From positions 38,676,058 through 38,740,057 of the forward strand of contig CM055265.1 of NCBI GenBank assembly GCA_029237695.1: a stretch of 64,000 nucleotides of DNA. The letters are read 5' to 3'. The first letter of the stretch is position 1; every line of letters begins with the position of its first letter. Both the position numbers and the translations under genes were made by a program. The notes under the pieces were generated by a model, which made no database searches, had not been told where the DNA came from, and saw only the letters and a program-made list of their open reading frames with translations. Source of the stretch: Conchocele bisecta (taxonomy: Eukaryota; Mollusca; Bivalvia; Lucinida; Thyasiridae). This document shows positions 1 to 10,575 of the stretch, in pieces.

Positions 1-928
1 TGATTCATTCATGACAATATCTTGTATTTCAACATGTAACTTTGCCGTCTTTGATACAACTGTATAGGCATTAGTTTGTTTATCTACAGTGGATGACGTT
101 GAAACAGCGCTATCAAAGGAGTTTGTAGACATAGTTCCCAGTGTACCACGATTTACATCGGTTTTGTCTTTATCTGAAGCTTGGAACAAGATTCCGGAAT
201 CCCCCGAACCAACTGATGCTGAACGGGAGAAAGATGACGAATGTGAGTTGGTGGACAATGATCGTGACTTATCCTTCACTATGTCTTTAATCTCGAGAAC
301 ATTGTTCTTCAACTCAACATGACTGTAACCACTATCATCCAACAACACTTTTGTTTGGTATCCCGGTCTCGCGACAGTGATTGTTGATATGATGTTTCCG
401 ATGGGAGGAGGGGACTTCGGTGACGTAAATTCCACCCGGTTATAGTCAGAACTATGAGGTCTTCTCTGTTTAGGTGTCTGAATTTCAGGAGTACCTGACA
501 GTAGGTCATCAATGTTCGGTCGTGCTACTTCAGAATGTCGATCTTCAATCACAGTTGGTCTAAATGTTACACTTGGCCTTTGTTTAGGCGAGGTATCGTC
601 TGAAGCTGGCGGTGTCTCAACATTGCTATCATTTGACATTGCACTTTCTGAGTTACAACTTCTCACTCGCGAAAGACCCATCTTCAACCCAATTTGTCCA
701 GGACTTTCCAGTAGATCCTTAAATCCTTGTTCAGTGCTGCTGACGGTGCTGGTTCGCTGTCGCTCCTCGCCATCTAGGTGGGGCGGGTCTGAGGAGGAGA
801 GCCTCTTCACAAATGCCGCGGCCTTCTTGCGGTTGATGGCAAGGAAAATGTTCTCTTTGATGGCGGCAAGGATATCGGCGACATTCTCCGACCTGAACTG
901 AAATTTCGCTTCTCCACATCGACATTTT
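1..928 (-). CDS. Gene A last visible exon: end of PTB and Ser/Thr-rich tail
   Basis: It begins after CATTACAG with KCRCGEAKFQFRSENV, which closes the PTB domain, and continues with the helix ADILAAIKENIFLAINRKK. The remaining roughly 265 residues are low in order-promoting residues and rich in Ser, Thr, Pro and Asp. Candidate SH2-docking tyrosines are YNRV, YSHV and YTVV, a Y-x-x-V pattern seen three times. No stop occurs before base 1, so the true C terminus lies outside. Shadow frames on the plus strand and in other minus frames carry no family signal. Confidence 0.9.
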
Positions 929-3657
929 CTGTAATGGGAAAGATAAAATTTTGATATAATATGTAATACCACAGGTGGATATTGTGTGACGGGGATGGTA
1001 ATTTGTTAATAAATTCCTAATTATGTTTAGCAGCCAGTAGAAAGTAGAGAAATAAAAATGCTGTGAAAAAAAAAGGCTTCTAACAATATGTTTTTTGAAT
1101 AAATTTTGTTTTCATGGCAATTTTTGTTTGTGCGACTTTGCTGGTTTCAAAATATAATTTGGAACTTTTTAACCATTTTACCATAATCATTCCTGTCATT
1201 TATCTTATCCATCTGTGTGTATTAGCACCGTCTTATACCATTGCCATATTTCGCCGATATTTTTTTTTTTTAAATGTGTTTGTTTGTAAATGATTTCGAA
1301 AGTTGACTTTCATCAATTTTCAATATCATTCTCAGAGCATATGAAAATCAATATTGGTAAAATGCATCTATATGAGAAGGGAGGCAATTATAGAGGCGGC
1401 CTCATATTTGGCTGCAACTGGAGAAATGGGGCTTATGGGTTTTGCGACCAGTGTAGATCCAGATCAGACTGCATCCGCACAGTCTGATCAGGATCTGCAC
1501 TGTTCGCCATTCAATTAATGAAACATCTGCCATGCTTCTCACAAGCAACATAGATCGTTATATTCTGGGCCCAAAGAATACATTATTGGGACCCAGGTAT
1601 ACTAGATTATTCATTGATTGAGTAGTGAACAATGTCAACCCTAATCAGAGGGCGCAAAATTGCCTACATTGTTCGCAAAGGCATATCGATGTGAACAGCA
1701 CTCAGTCACTGGGTCTGTATGCTTAGGCTGATCTGGACACACATAGTCATTGGACGCAAACTCAGAACAACCCTTTTGTGGTTGTGAGCGTACATAACCG
1801 CCTGCCTTAATCTTGCAACTACTTTGAATTATAATTCGTCCTACTTTCTAAGCTAATCGCTGGCCATTATCGTGCTCCACTTGTTTCACATTTTGCATGA
1901 GTTGCAATAAGTTGCATATTACCAGATTTAATGACTACCTGTTCAACTCGGATGCAAGATAAATCTGGCTAATTATACATATGTTATTGTTCACATATTG
2001 GATTATTACGGGACTAAATGCTGCGGTGACTAATGCTACCTCATATTTAATTCCTTAAAAATCCAAAATGTATTATATAAACAAGTTGATAAATGTTGGC
2101 AAGATTAACGCAGGCGGTAGTGTAATACAATTGGTTACTTACGGGCCACATTCGATAGAGATGACTTCTTTTGCCTCGTTCATTTCGTCCTTCTCCACGT
2201 GAAATCGTTTCAGCATACTGAGTGGCCACTCATAGGAGCTGTCCGTCTCGTTCCGGATGCTAATGCACTCGGGCGTGACGCGCAGCTGGTAGATACCATG
2301 TAGGTTCTGACTGGCCGCGTGCTCGTTGGTCACTATCTGCACTGTCAACGTGTCTGCAAAAGGTAGAACGCGGTGTGATGAATGGACGGTGGGCATGGTG
2401 GGAGAAATTAACCCTTTCACTCTTTAGAAGTGGCAGTAGTATCACATTTCACGGGAAATACGTGATTTGACCCAGTTAACCGGCCTAAAATGACCTTTTA
2501 TGTTGACATGCCATTAAGCACTATTAAATAAATAAATATCTTATTTCAGCTCTTCACAGATCATTTTCCAGCTATTCCATTAATAAAATAAGGATAATAT
2601 TGTAAAAAATCAGTACCTACACACAATCAGTGCAGATCTTGATGAGACGGCTCGTAGCGAGCCGCCTCATCTGGATTTGCACTGTTTGTAAACATTAGTA
2701 CGACTTAGCCCTTTAAACACTGAATACCTCTCTCGTAATATGTGCAAACGCTGTCCAGTATTCCTCCGGAAGGCCTCGTCCAGTATTCCCGCGACTTTTC
2801 CAAGTTTATATCCCCGATAAATTCCACAAAAAGGCCATTCATTCCTTATAATTCCAGCATTTGAAATAAATTCATCAAGAAAATGTGTTTATTTTCCGTT
2901 TTCTTAAGAATTATTTTAACTGCGCCTGACGGTTACGGAAAGTAGTTCGGCGTGGGAGTTTACTGGGATGTAAATTTTGGACAGAGACTTGCTACGGGCC
3001 AATCATATGTTAGGGAATTGTGTAAATATGTTTGTGCTGGAATTATAGCCTTGTGCTGCAAGTTGCAAGGACCTTAACTTCAATGAAATTATATGTTGTG
3101 ACCACTCATTTTGAAACGTCTCGACGAGACGGTTCAAATGGTGGTCGCGAAATATACTTCTGAGCGCCTTGAATGAAAATATTTAGGATTTTCTACAAAC
3201 ATAATGGCGTATCGCCGTATCCTCGGCATGAAAAGGGTTAATGTATTTTGATCCTTGAAAATTGCTTTTTAAACCACTGTGTCGGGGTATATTTGAATCT
3301 AGCTGCTATTTCCAGTCTACTTACCGGTGTCGGTGCGGTCGGGCCAGAATATGCGCCTGAACACCCAGACCCAGGACTGGGTCTCCAGCTCGGACCCGCC
3401 AGCCAACAGCAGTACGGGGTCCTTCTCCACGACCTCCATGGCGTACGTGTGCGTCTTCGACTTCGCCGGCTTGATGTCCGTCACGTGCTCCAGGATAAAA
3501 GTCGTCTTGTCTGCCGGCGCCGACGTGGCGGTCTTCTCGTCGGCGTAGACGTCCACCTTGGCGGCGAATGTTCCGGCGGAGAGGTTCGACATCTGCTGGA
3601 TCATCACCCAGCGCTTCTTCCATGACTGAAATAATGGAAGAGATACAGATTGATTGC

Positions 3658-3718
<61 letters not shown>

Positions 3719-3780
3719 ATTTATTTATTTTTTTTTATTTATTTATTTATTTAATTTAATTTAATTTAATTTAATTTAAT

Positions 3781-3839
<59 letters not shown>

Positions 3840-5866
3840 TTGATGGGTTGATGGGTTGGTCGGTACGTTTGCTGGTTTGGCTGCTTGGTTGATTTGCAAT
3901 AACAAGGTCATATGTGTCCCTGATGGAGGAATGTGGATAATGGGATTAGTGACTAGTGTAGCTCCTAATCAAATGTCACACTCTCGTGTAACTTGATAGC
4001 GATCTATATTGCGTGTTATAAGCATCACGTGTATTTCATGGATTGAACCGGTTAGCGGATCATATAATGTGTATGAAAGTTTAGATACACAGGGTCTTAC
4101 ATGAGTTGTGATTTAATATGATATGCAACAAAGCCAAGCCATTATTTTTACCCAGATGGCCAAACCCTACCTACGTATCCGGTAAAAACAAACAAGGTCT
4201 TGAAAAAAAACGATTGTCAATTTATGTTAAAAACGTCCTCAACCCTTTGCATTCTGTCTGCAAAGGGTTGAGGAAGCTTTTAGCATAAATTTAAATTTCC
4301 GCCCGCAAACTCAGCGCTAGTGCTAGTAGATCTATCGTATAAACGCATTTTTCGTCTAGTAACCGTGCACATTTCTTGCGCCGGCTACGAGACGAAAATG
4401 TGTTTACGCGGCATCTTCTGCGTGTAGCTGAATGGGAATTCGTCAGGAATCCCGCGCCTATTTCGACTTGAAACAGTTACGCTTGCGCGGAGTGCAGCAC
4501 CAATGACAATCAATCTAACCCCTCCATGGTCATGATGCCGAAACCCAACAGATGGCCAATTATTAATTGGCATCAATGCCACGTATCTATTGTCGCATTA
4601 ACCCTTAGACCGCTACACACAACAATTGTCGTCTGCTGTTGCTTTTATATCTAGCCTTATTTCTCAATAAAACATGTTTTGACAGCACTTAAGAATCATT
4701 TCCAACGGAAATGATTCTGAAGTGCTGTCAAAGCATGTTGTAAAGTATTCTAAAGTGCTGTCAAAGCATGTTTTTGGTGATAAAAAATCAAAATAGAAAA
4801 TAAACAGCAGACGACAAAACATTAAGATAGCGGTGTAAGGGTTAATAATTCCAGACAATGCCCTACACCGCATGCGTGGACGGATGGACTTTGGTGGCTA
4901 GGTGTTAGTGTCACCATGCCACAAACATCCCTATAGGCATTGGACGTCAACACATAGATTGGTGAATACCGACTAATTTGACGGTTGAATAGCGTGCTAA
5001 TCCCAGCTTTGTCTAATTATGCCCCCTATGCGACAGCAAGGGGCATAATGTGTTACTCTTACTCCGTACGTGCATCCGTCCGTGTACATTTACGCCGAAA
5101 AGTGGAAAAGTTTCTCTCCAGTTATCCATATATTACAAACATAATGTCTAGTTGTATCTAATTTGTCTTGGAAAGCATGTTTTTAAATCACATCAACCTA
5201 TATTAGCCATGCTCTGAAAATACTTTGATGTTTTATTAAATTTAATGGAATATTCCAGAATTAACATGGTACGGACGATCCTATATATTTATGGGTGAAC
5301 TGGCTATTACAGTGAGCATGTGCTTATGGGTTTTATGACCAGTGTAGATCCAGATCGGCCTGTGCATCTGCACAGTCTGATCAGGATGTGCACGGTGCAC
5401 TGGTCGCAAATCCCATAAGCCCTATGTCTCGTGTCGGCCGGATATTAGTCTGCACACCGTTTGTACACCCACGTTTGCTACGTTGTTGCGTTCTCAGTGG
5501 TTCTTTCCTATCCAAAATCGTTTAATAGTACAATACAAACTTAACATTGATTCATTCATTCATTCGGTTTATATTTAAGGGTGGGAATTGGCTTGAACAC
5601 CTTCCATAGCCGGTCTTGCCATTGAGACGACTTCCAGTTATTAAGCTTTCTGAATGACGATTAGATGACAACAACAGGCGCAACGGCGTCGGGTTTTGGA
5701 TCAAACATTCCCCTTACTTACAATGAATTATGGGTGGATTGAATAAGACGTACCTTTAATTTTCTGCCTTTGATCTTGGCCGGCTGTTTGACATCAATGT
5801 AGCCCGACTTTGTGATACCTGTGTCTGACATCATGTACGTGGTGGTATGACGGCGTATTCGGTGTC
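1..5866 (-). CDS. Gene A: Dok-family docking adaptor (PH + IRS-type PTB + long tail), 3' end outside window
   Basis: Cytoplasmic scaffold expected to bind membrane lipid through its PH domain and phosphotyrosine peptides through its PTB domain, downstream of tyrosine kinases (family knowledge). Exons 5754-5866, 3325-3625, 2143-2353 and 1-928 join in frame with phases 0, 1 and 2. Counting from the Met at 5834, about 507 residues are visible: PH about 8-125 (GYIDVKQ, SWKKRW, closing-helix WVWVFRRIF), PTB about 131-240 (VQIVTNEH, EWPLSMLKRF, GEAKFQF), then about 265 residues rich in Ser and Thr. PH and PTB are separated by only a few residues, an arrangement I associate with Dok-7, while the WPL word is closer to Dok-1 to -6, so I do not assign a subclass. 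The frame is still open at base 1. An upstream exon at 21252-21315 may extend the N terminus. IRS is the main alternative family. Confidence 0.9.
926..2142 (-). other. Gene A intron (PTB/tail), with repeat A copy 1
   Basis: Intron between the PTB exon and the tail exon, bounded by GTAAGT and CATTACAG. It is A+T-rich with homopolymer T runs near 1260. Apart from the family A copy and a weak decayed A-like patch at about 1640-1770 (words CACTGGGTCTG and GGCTGATCTGGAC), I see nothing coding. Confidence 0.7.
1402..1562 (+). repeat. Repeat family A, copy 1 (3' truncated)
   Basis: Family A is a fold-back element of about 235 bp whose ends read GTGGCTGTGACTGGAGAAAT and its inverse. Inside it carries CCAGTGTAGATCCAGATC and an internal hairpin around CCGCACAGTCTGATCAGGAT. 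It has no ORF of its own, so it is a MITE-type element by structure. This copy keeps the left end and the hairpin but stops before the right end. Confidence 0.85.
2143..2353 (-). CDS. Gene A exon: IRS-type PTB domain, N-terminal half
   Basis: Acceptor CTTTTGCAG and donor GTAAGT frame 211 bases that enter in phase 1 and leave in phase 2. The product reads TLTVQIVTNEHAASQ, then GIYQLRVTPECISI, then YEWPLSMLKRFHVE, then ISIECGP, the strand order of an IRS/Dok PTB domain. The Arg in LKRF sits where Dok proteins have the first phosphotyrosine-binding Arg of the LRRYG word. Confidence 0.92.
2620..2725 (+). repeat. Repeat family B, copy 1 (core hairpin only)
   Basis: Family B is a roughly 240 bp element bounded by TTAACCCTTT and AAAGGGTTAA. 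Its core is a long hairpin with arms GATGAGACGGCTCGT and ACGAGCCGTCTCATC, flanked by GTGCAGATC on one side and GATCTGCAC on the other. This copy holds the hairpin with two mismatches and little else. It lies in the intron between the PH and PTB exons of gene A. Confidence 0.8.
2756..3055 (+). repeat. Repeat family E, copy 1 (right half)
   Basis: Family E is about 370 bp when complete. A fold-back half has the inverted words GGAATGAATGGCC, TTTATCGGGG, AAGTCGCGGGAATACTGG. It is followed by a unique tail with GAAAATGTGTTTATTTTCCG, TTCGGCGTGGGAGTTTACTG and AATGTTAGGGAATTGTGTAA, ending GCTGGAATTATA. This copy lacks most of the left arm. Some copies have an extra AACAATTGGCGATAAAAA hairpin. Confidence 0.85.
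3325..3625 (-). CDS. Gene A exon: body of PH domain
   Basis: This 301-base exon starts after TTATTTCAG (phase 0) and ends at the perfect donor GTAAGT (phase 1). It encodes SWKKRWVMIQQ, a beta-rich middle with VDVYADEK and FILEHVTDIKPAKSK, and the PH closing helix ETQSWVWVFRRIF with its conserved Trp. G+C is clearly higher than in the surrounding intron. The exon of gene B at 35217-35493 matches it across the whole length, including the word GGSELE. Confidence 0.93.
3650..3841 (+). repeat. Compound microsatellite (GATT)n then (TTTA)n and (ATTTA)n
   Basis: About 65 bases of GATT repeats run directly into TTTA and TTTAA repeats up to the word TGATGGGTTGATGG. The block starts about 25 bases upstream of the PH-domain exon acceptor of gene A. 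On the transcribed strand it reads as AATC and TAAA repeats, so it sits in the branch-point region of that intron. Confidence 0.97.
3860..4300. other. Intron sequence of gene A, no recognised feature
   Basis: Intronic A+T-rich DNA between the microsatellite and the O-family copy. The only structure is a short inverted pair, CCTCAACCCTTTGCA with TGCAAAGGGTTGAGG at 4236-4275, a hairpin with a tight loop. No ORF, splice pair or known motif. Confidence 0.5.
4308..4530 (+). repeat. Repeat family O, copy 1
   Basis: Family O begins with a short fold-back (CGTCTAGTAACC ... GGTTACTAGACGAAAA), then TGTAGCTGAATGGGAATTCG, CAGGAATCCGGCGCC and TTACGCTTGCGCGGAGTGCA. Four copies occur in the window in both orientations. 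No coding content. Confidence 0.75.
4598..4845 (+). repeat. Repeat family C, copy 1 (full length, TTAA ends)
   Basis: Family C is a MITE of about 215-250 bp that starts and ends with TTAACCCTTA and its inverse. Next inside are TTGTCGTCTGCTGTT and AACAGCAGACGACAA, and the centre is a near-perfect hairpin around AGAATCATTTCC and GGAAATGATTCT. TTAA at both ends fits the target choice of piggyBac-type or related transposases (inference). This copy has an extra repeat of the central arm, giving a longer middle. Confidence 0.88.
4850..5290. other. Intron sequence of gene A, no recognised feature
   Basis: A+T-rich intronic DNA between family C copy 1 and family A copy 2. A short palindromic stretch (GCCCCCTATGCGAC with AAGGGGCATAATG near 5025-5055) is the only structure noted. 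Confidence 0.45.
5296..5448 (+). repeat. Repeat family A, copy 2 (internally deleted)
   Basis: Both ends are present but the middle third is missing: the internal hairpin runs directly into CACTGGTCGCAAATCCCATAAG. It lies about 300 bases upstream of the gene A start-of-PH exon. Confidence 0.8.
5565..5625 (+). repeat. Short dispersed repeat X (TTAAGGGTGGGAATTGGC)
   Basis: The word TATTTAAGGGTGGGAATTGG followed by GAACACCTTCCATA recurs at 9541, 12100 and, inverted, at 23990-24060. Here only this short end is seen. It looks like the terminus of a larger element (see 12100-12315). Confidence 0.6.
5754..5866 (-). CDS. Gene A exon: start of PH domain
   Basis: Acceptor TTGTTCCAG precedes base 5866 and donor AAAG/GTACGT follows base 5754. 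Two consecutive Met codons (5834 and 5831) are followed by SDTGITKSGYIDVKQ, the first strand of the PH domain. The frame is also open upstream of the Met codons to the acceptor (HRIRRHTTTY), and it enters with two bases, so an upstream coding exon ending in phase 1 is possible. The exon ends in phase 0, as does the matching exon of gene B. Confidence 0.85.
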
Positions 5867-5869
5867 CTG

Positions 5870-7190
5870 GAACAAATATAATACATGGTCAGTTGGCATG
5901 AAGCACACTGTCACTAGTTAATGATTAAATAGCGAAAAGTGTAGACCATGACGAGACTGCACTGCGTCTGTTTGCCAGAAACAATTCCATTGACCATGAT
6001 TTATTTTTTTCATTACAGTTTGTTTGCATCGTTACACACAATACATTCGTGTAATATATAACAAAGTTTGCCATTGGCCAAGCTTAGTATTCTTATAGAT
6101 GTACACAGCTACATAACCATGATAACTGCAGTTTTACATCTGCCCCATATATTCATAGAATTCAGTTCTTGGTACCCAGCACAGACATAGTAATATATTT
6201 GTATTGTGGTGCATATACTATACGTACCTAGAAAGTATAGTATATCCAATCACATTAAAATCTAATTGAACGCTGGCAATTTCGGTTTGATAAGTATATA
6301 CTCCTGTTGTAATCACTCGTAATATAAATCGCTCCGCGTGAGTGACTGACTTATAAGATAATGCGCGACATGATAGCACAGCGCCCTGCCAGGCTCCGCG
6401 CGGTCAGCTAGATTGTGAACCGCTACACGGCTGATACGGGACAAATGTAGATATCACTGTGGTGCGAACTAGACCTGTGAAAGTTCGGGATGTCACCTTT
6501 TTCCTCGCTGTAGACTAGCCACTAACATGTGTGATAGCCGGTGTAATTAATACGTATTGTCATTTCATAGTCTTGGAGTTTTTTCCGGTTAAGAGGAAAC
6601 GCTTTAAATCGTTGCCATAGGTGAATAACACGTAGCAAGGATGATACAATCGTCAAATATTCGCCAGTTATGTTTTAACATAATTAGGGAAGGTTTAAAA
6701 TGTTTACTACATCTTCATTTCACCTATAATCGCCGCTGAAAATAGAGCCACTTTTTGATAAAATTCGTGTTACCACCGACAGCGAAAAAAGACCATGACA
6801 ACTAGTAATTCGTTAGAACAGTGTCACGTATGTATATGTACATCTACGGTTATTTGTACGGTATGTAAAACCACAGCTAGAAGACTCGGACATAAGACCC
6901 AATAATTGGCTCATTTGAAAAACGTTACCCCACCCACCCATTTCCATACACTATACATTACAGTCTTTTCGAAAAGAAGAGATCTAACATAAAAATCCGT
7001 GCGTACATGCACAATGTACCGTAGCTAGTCTCGATTTTATCTAAATTGCATTATCTGAACTCGTTAATACTTTAAAGTAAACAATGGTTTCAGGTCAGTA
7101 TATGCATAGTTAATGTATACGTATCAATTCAGTGACATTGTACAGACAGTATTTAGCATATCGGTGTTTACCATGCAAGCCCATCTGTAC
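5870..7190. other. Region upstream of the gene A PH-start exon, no repeat recognised
   Basis: This is either intron (if the exon at 21252 belongs to gene A) or 5' flank. It is mostly low-complexity A+T with a G+C-richer island at about 6300-6500 (GCGCGACATGATAGCACAGCG and neighbours). I found no ORF or convincing splice pair. The word GTTACCCCACCCACCC near 6930 is shared with the palindrome at 56318. Confidence 0.5.
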
Positions 7191-7195
7191 ATACA

Positions 7196-7450
7196 TGTTA
7201 ACCCTTTCGGAGTAACTGGAATTAATTTTGATATGTTAATTTTGCAACCAATCCAACCGTCACAAAATGGTTTTCAGACTAGTCCATTTATGAAAACAGT
7301 GTATTTGTTTGTTCTCAAAAATATGAAAATTACTTTCAAAAAGTGCAGAGCCGGATGAGACGGCTCGTTACGAGCCGGCTGATCTGGATCTGCACTGTTT
7401 GCATAAACCGCTATAGCGGTCTTTCTGGTTTAAATGTGATCCGTGCGCCA
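7196..7450 (+). repeat. Repeat family B, copy 2 (inverted, near complete)
   Basis: Begins TTAACCCTTTCGGAGTAACT and carries the hairpin GGATGAGACGGCTCGTTACG, then GCATAAACCGCTATAGCGG. The right end is not sharp. Orientation is opposite to copies 4 and 5. Confidence 0.85.
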
Positions 7451-7569
7451 AGAGGCAACTGCTTCAAATTCAAGCTTTGTTCCACGCCACTCTTACTCAA
7501 CCGTCTGTGTTCATCTTGTCCAGGTCATTATATTTTCGGATAATTATTTTTGAAAGTGAACACTACTGA

Positions 7570-7680
7570 TAAATTGACAAATGCTGCAGATCCGGATGAG
7601 ACGGCTCGTTACGAGCCGTCTCATCCGGATCTACAGTGTTTGTACATGTTGGCTTAATGGTTGAAAAGTTGAAAGGGTTA
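7570..7680 (+). repeat. Repeat family B, copy 3 (perfect core hairpin)
   Basis: The core is an uninterrupted hairpin: GATCCGGATGAGACGGCTCG is followed by its inverse, about 20 base pairs with no mismatch. It ends GAAAGGGTTA. Two family B copies thus lie within 400 bases of each other in opposite orientation. Confidence 0.85.
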
Positions 7681-8281
7681 AGCACCGTATATTACCATCA
7701 TAAAAACGAAAACAACAAAAAGAACACCAGTTTATGTCCATCGAAACAATGTCGCGGACTAATTGCCCTCTGTGCAGTAGTACCCTTATAGATAGTGTAC
7801 CGCATCGTACCATTCATTGTACAGCGCTCGGCGCCTACCAGTCACCGTATCGTACATGTACTAAATACGAGCAGATAGCAGTGTAAACAGTGAGTGTATA
7901 TCCATCCTTCAGAGGTACATTGAGTGTAATACAGTGATCATTCTCTAAACCGGACACCCTGGGCGTCTGAATTAGTGAGCGTTCACTGTAGTGCAAGCGT
8001 ATGATAATTGCAAGGCGCTTGTTTTTTATTCATGAACATAACATTATCATCTGCGGTACATGCAATGAATGGTACGATTCGGTTTAGATCTACACATATA
8101 ACAATATATATATATACATACATACGTGTAGATTGAGGTAGTAATTATTTGTTTGCACTGAGTATTTTGGAAAAACAAATGCGTGTTTATATATGTGACC
8201 ATTAACATTAGTTATCATACATGCAGTATTTATTAAGTTATTACAGCATTTGTTTTGATAAATATATACATTTCGCTAAAG

Positions 8282-8415
8282 AATGTATAAAAATAAACAA
8301 TTGGCGATAAAAAATTACAATTTTCGGGGGAAAATTTTGATTTTCTTTTCGAAAGTTGTAGTTTTTATCGCCAATTGTTTTATTTTTTTTGAAGTGGCGA
8401 TTTTTTTATTTTCCC
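8282..8415 (+). repeat. Fragment of repeat family E (AACAATTGGCGATAAAAA hairpin)
   Basis: Inverted words AAACAATTGGCGATAAAAAA and TTTTTATCGCCAATTGTTT flank a short centre. The same hairpin is embedded in family E copies at 41650 and 57130, so this is a detached piece of that element. Confidence 0.7.
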
Positions 8416-8853
8416 CAGCGGAATCCCTGCCATCTAATCATGCATTCACAGGAAACTCAAGCTCAGGCTCAGTCAACCAAGCTGCTTGATTTCAAGCACA
8501 ATATTCAAGCATTTTGAAATGAAGAAATTGACAACAATTGGCAAGATTAGCGCAGGCATAGTGCATCATATATAGTTCCCATTAAAACATTAATTAAAGT
8601 ACTTACTCGCTTCGGTGTATATCTATGATAAAATTGTCCACGGCAAAACCATAGCAATCGAGAACATGTAAGTCTGGTTTCCAGATTCGATTAATTGCCA
8701 TATCATCAGTGTATATGCATTATATTTGTTTCTTCTGGTAATGTCATGCGTAATTGTGGAATATACAACGTCAAATATAATAGAAACAATGCATTGGCAT
8801 GTAATCCCTAATCCCCTCAATAACAGACCCATGACACGCGTCCCCGACTTGGG

Positions 8854-9101
8854 GCTGTACATGGAGACACGGGGCTTATGTCATTTGGTATTCCAGCCTA
8901 TGTTCTGGTGTTCTAGCGAACGCATGTAGTCTGGTAAGGGTCTACACAGCTTACTATATTTATAAGCAGGACGGGTGTTTCAATCACGCAATGGCGTACA
9001 GTGCAGACCCTGACCAGACTGCGCGGCTGCGCAGTCTGGTCTGGGTCTACACTGGTCGCAAAGACAGTAAGTTCCATTTCTCCCGTCACAGTCATAAATA
9101 A
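8854..9101 (+). repeat. Repeat family A, copy 3 (diverged)
   Basis: Left end GGAGACACGGGGCTTATG and right end CATTTCTCCCGTCACAGT bracket a well-kept inner hairpin (GACCAGACTGCGCGGCTGCG). The middle segment is scrambled compared with full copies. Confidence 0.75.
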
Positions 9102-9255
9102 CTGGACGATGTGTAAACATTTTCAGTTACAGTAAAGGTCAGCCAGGTTCGAAAACAGACATTCGGACATGTGTGGCCAGTGTAGTCCCTGACCATCATA
9201 ATGTACGTATAGTATAGTAATGCAATAAACAGAGAAAACCCCGTTATATAGCGAC

Positions 9256-9352
9256 ATATATGTGGATGTGACTAGGGAAATGGGGCTTAATATGGGATTT
9301 TAACCAGTGTAGCTCTTCATCAAATAGCATGCTCATGTAGCCGGATAATAGT
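9256..9352 (+). repeat. Repeat family A, copy 4 (left third only)
   Basis: Starts TATATGTGGATGTGACTAGG and stops after the word CATGTAGCCGGATAA. It lies only about 150 bases from copy 3. Confidence 0.75.
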
Positions 9353-9359
9353 GGACCGT

Positions 9360-10000
9360 TAATATGAAAAGAGAAGTATCGTAGGACTGACAATATACAA
9401 CATACATAGATATATTCATAAAACTGACACATGCCATGGCAAATTATGTCATATACTGGCAACAAAAAGCCACATTTAAATTATCTAACACAATTCAGAC
9501 AGTTTTGCTTTTATTAATATGACATAGTTAGTTATCTTATCTTATACTTAAGGGTGGGTTTTAAGAACCTTCCATACCCGGCATTATATGATATACACAT
9601 TTAAATGGTTATTTTACCACAAATTTATAATTTGACATGAAAGAACTGCTTCACTTACTACATTTCCGGCGTAATGTACTGTCACGTCCATGACTTTTGT
9701 ATAATGAATACTTCATCGTTCACGGGGAAATACTATAATGCTGTATCACTGCATGGTTTATGTGTTTTATATGATTCATTTAAAATATATTTGTAAATTT
9801 TACTCACTCCAATCCCTCTGTTATTACTCTGTTTGTATCGGTACCTTTTTAATGATAACAACACTCTTTCATTAACCAGTTTGATACTCTGTTTGTTTCG
9901 TCTTTAACTGGCGCAATTTCCTTAACACTGTTTTGGAACATCAATATTATCAAGCTCAAACTGCGATTGATTGAACAAACACTGTTCACAGTGATGAGAA
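9360..10000. other. A+T-rich stretch, short X-repeat end only
   Basis: No ORF or splice signals. At 9541-9580 the word TTAAGGGTGGGTTTTAAGAA is a degenerate copy of the X-repeat end. Two nearly identical words, GATACTCTGTTTGT and TTACTCTGTTTGTATCG, occur at about 9825-9900. Confidence 0.45.
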
Positions 10001-10002
10001 CA

Positions 10003-10262
10003 TATGTTACTTATATTTTTGTCGATTCTATTTTCAAATTTACGTGGAAAGATGTTGAAACTCACCGTTTGCGTTATTATTTTATATTCTACTTTTACCT
10101 TTGTTTACTGTCGATATATGTGGCTGCGACTGAAGAAATGGGGCGTATGATATTTGTGACCACTGTACTTACTATGTTACTTATACGTTTTGCCGATTCT
10201 GTTTTCAAATTTACGTGGACAGATGTTGAAACTCACCGTTTGATCTATTATTTATATTGCAT
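10003..10262 (+). repeat. Direct repeat of about 80 bp flanking a family A fragment
   Basis: The segment at 10003-10090 (TTTCAAATTTACGTGGA, GATGTTGAAACTCACCGTTT) is repeated at 10177-10262. Between them, 10107-10170, is the left end of a family A element (TATATGTGGCTGCGACTG). This looks like a duplication linked to or preceding that insertion. Confidence 0.7.
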
Positions 10263-10424
10263 AAAAGGGGCTTTCATAGTTTAATAACACAGTGTAATAA
10301 CAATCATAATACACAAGTTTAATAAATATGCAAATGAGCCCGCTATATAAAACATGTTAGGTAATAAATACGGCTTTACATTATGATGGTGTGCTTATGC
10401 AATAAATATAATCTAACATTTGTG

Positions 10425-10575
10425 TTGATTTAATATGATATTTATTAAACTCGTTGACTGATTTCATAAGAAACTCGGCATAGCCTTTAATATGATATTT
10501 ATTAAACTCGTTGACTGATTTCATAAGAAACTCGGCATAGCCTTTAATATGACATTTATTAAACTCGTTTGGCCT
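10425..10575 (+). repeat. Tandem repeat of about 61 bp (AATATGATATTTATTAAACTCG)
   Basis: Two and a half copies of a unit with GATATTTATTAAACTCG, TTGACTGATTTCATAAG and AAACTCGGCATAGCC. Related words occur at 36960, 49545 and in the palindrome at 56690, so this is family P expanded in tandem. Confidence 0.75.

Noticed and set aside
1..925. Open frames of 129, 77, 67 and 64 codons over the gene A tail exon
   Set aside because: They are shadows; the reading frame that continues the PTB domain is the only one with family signal.
3248..3625. 125-codon plus-strand frame opposite the gene A PH exon
   Set aside because: Antisense shadow of a G+C-rich exon; the minus frame encodes an unmistakable PH segment.
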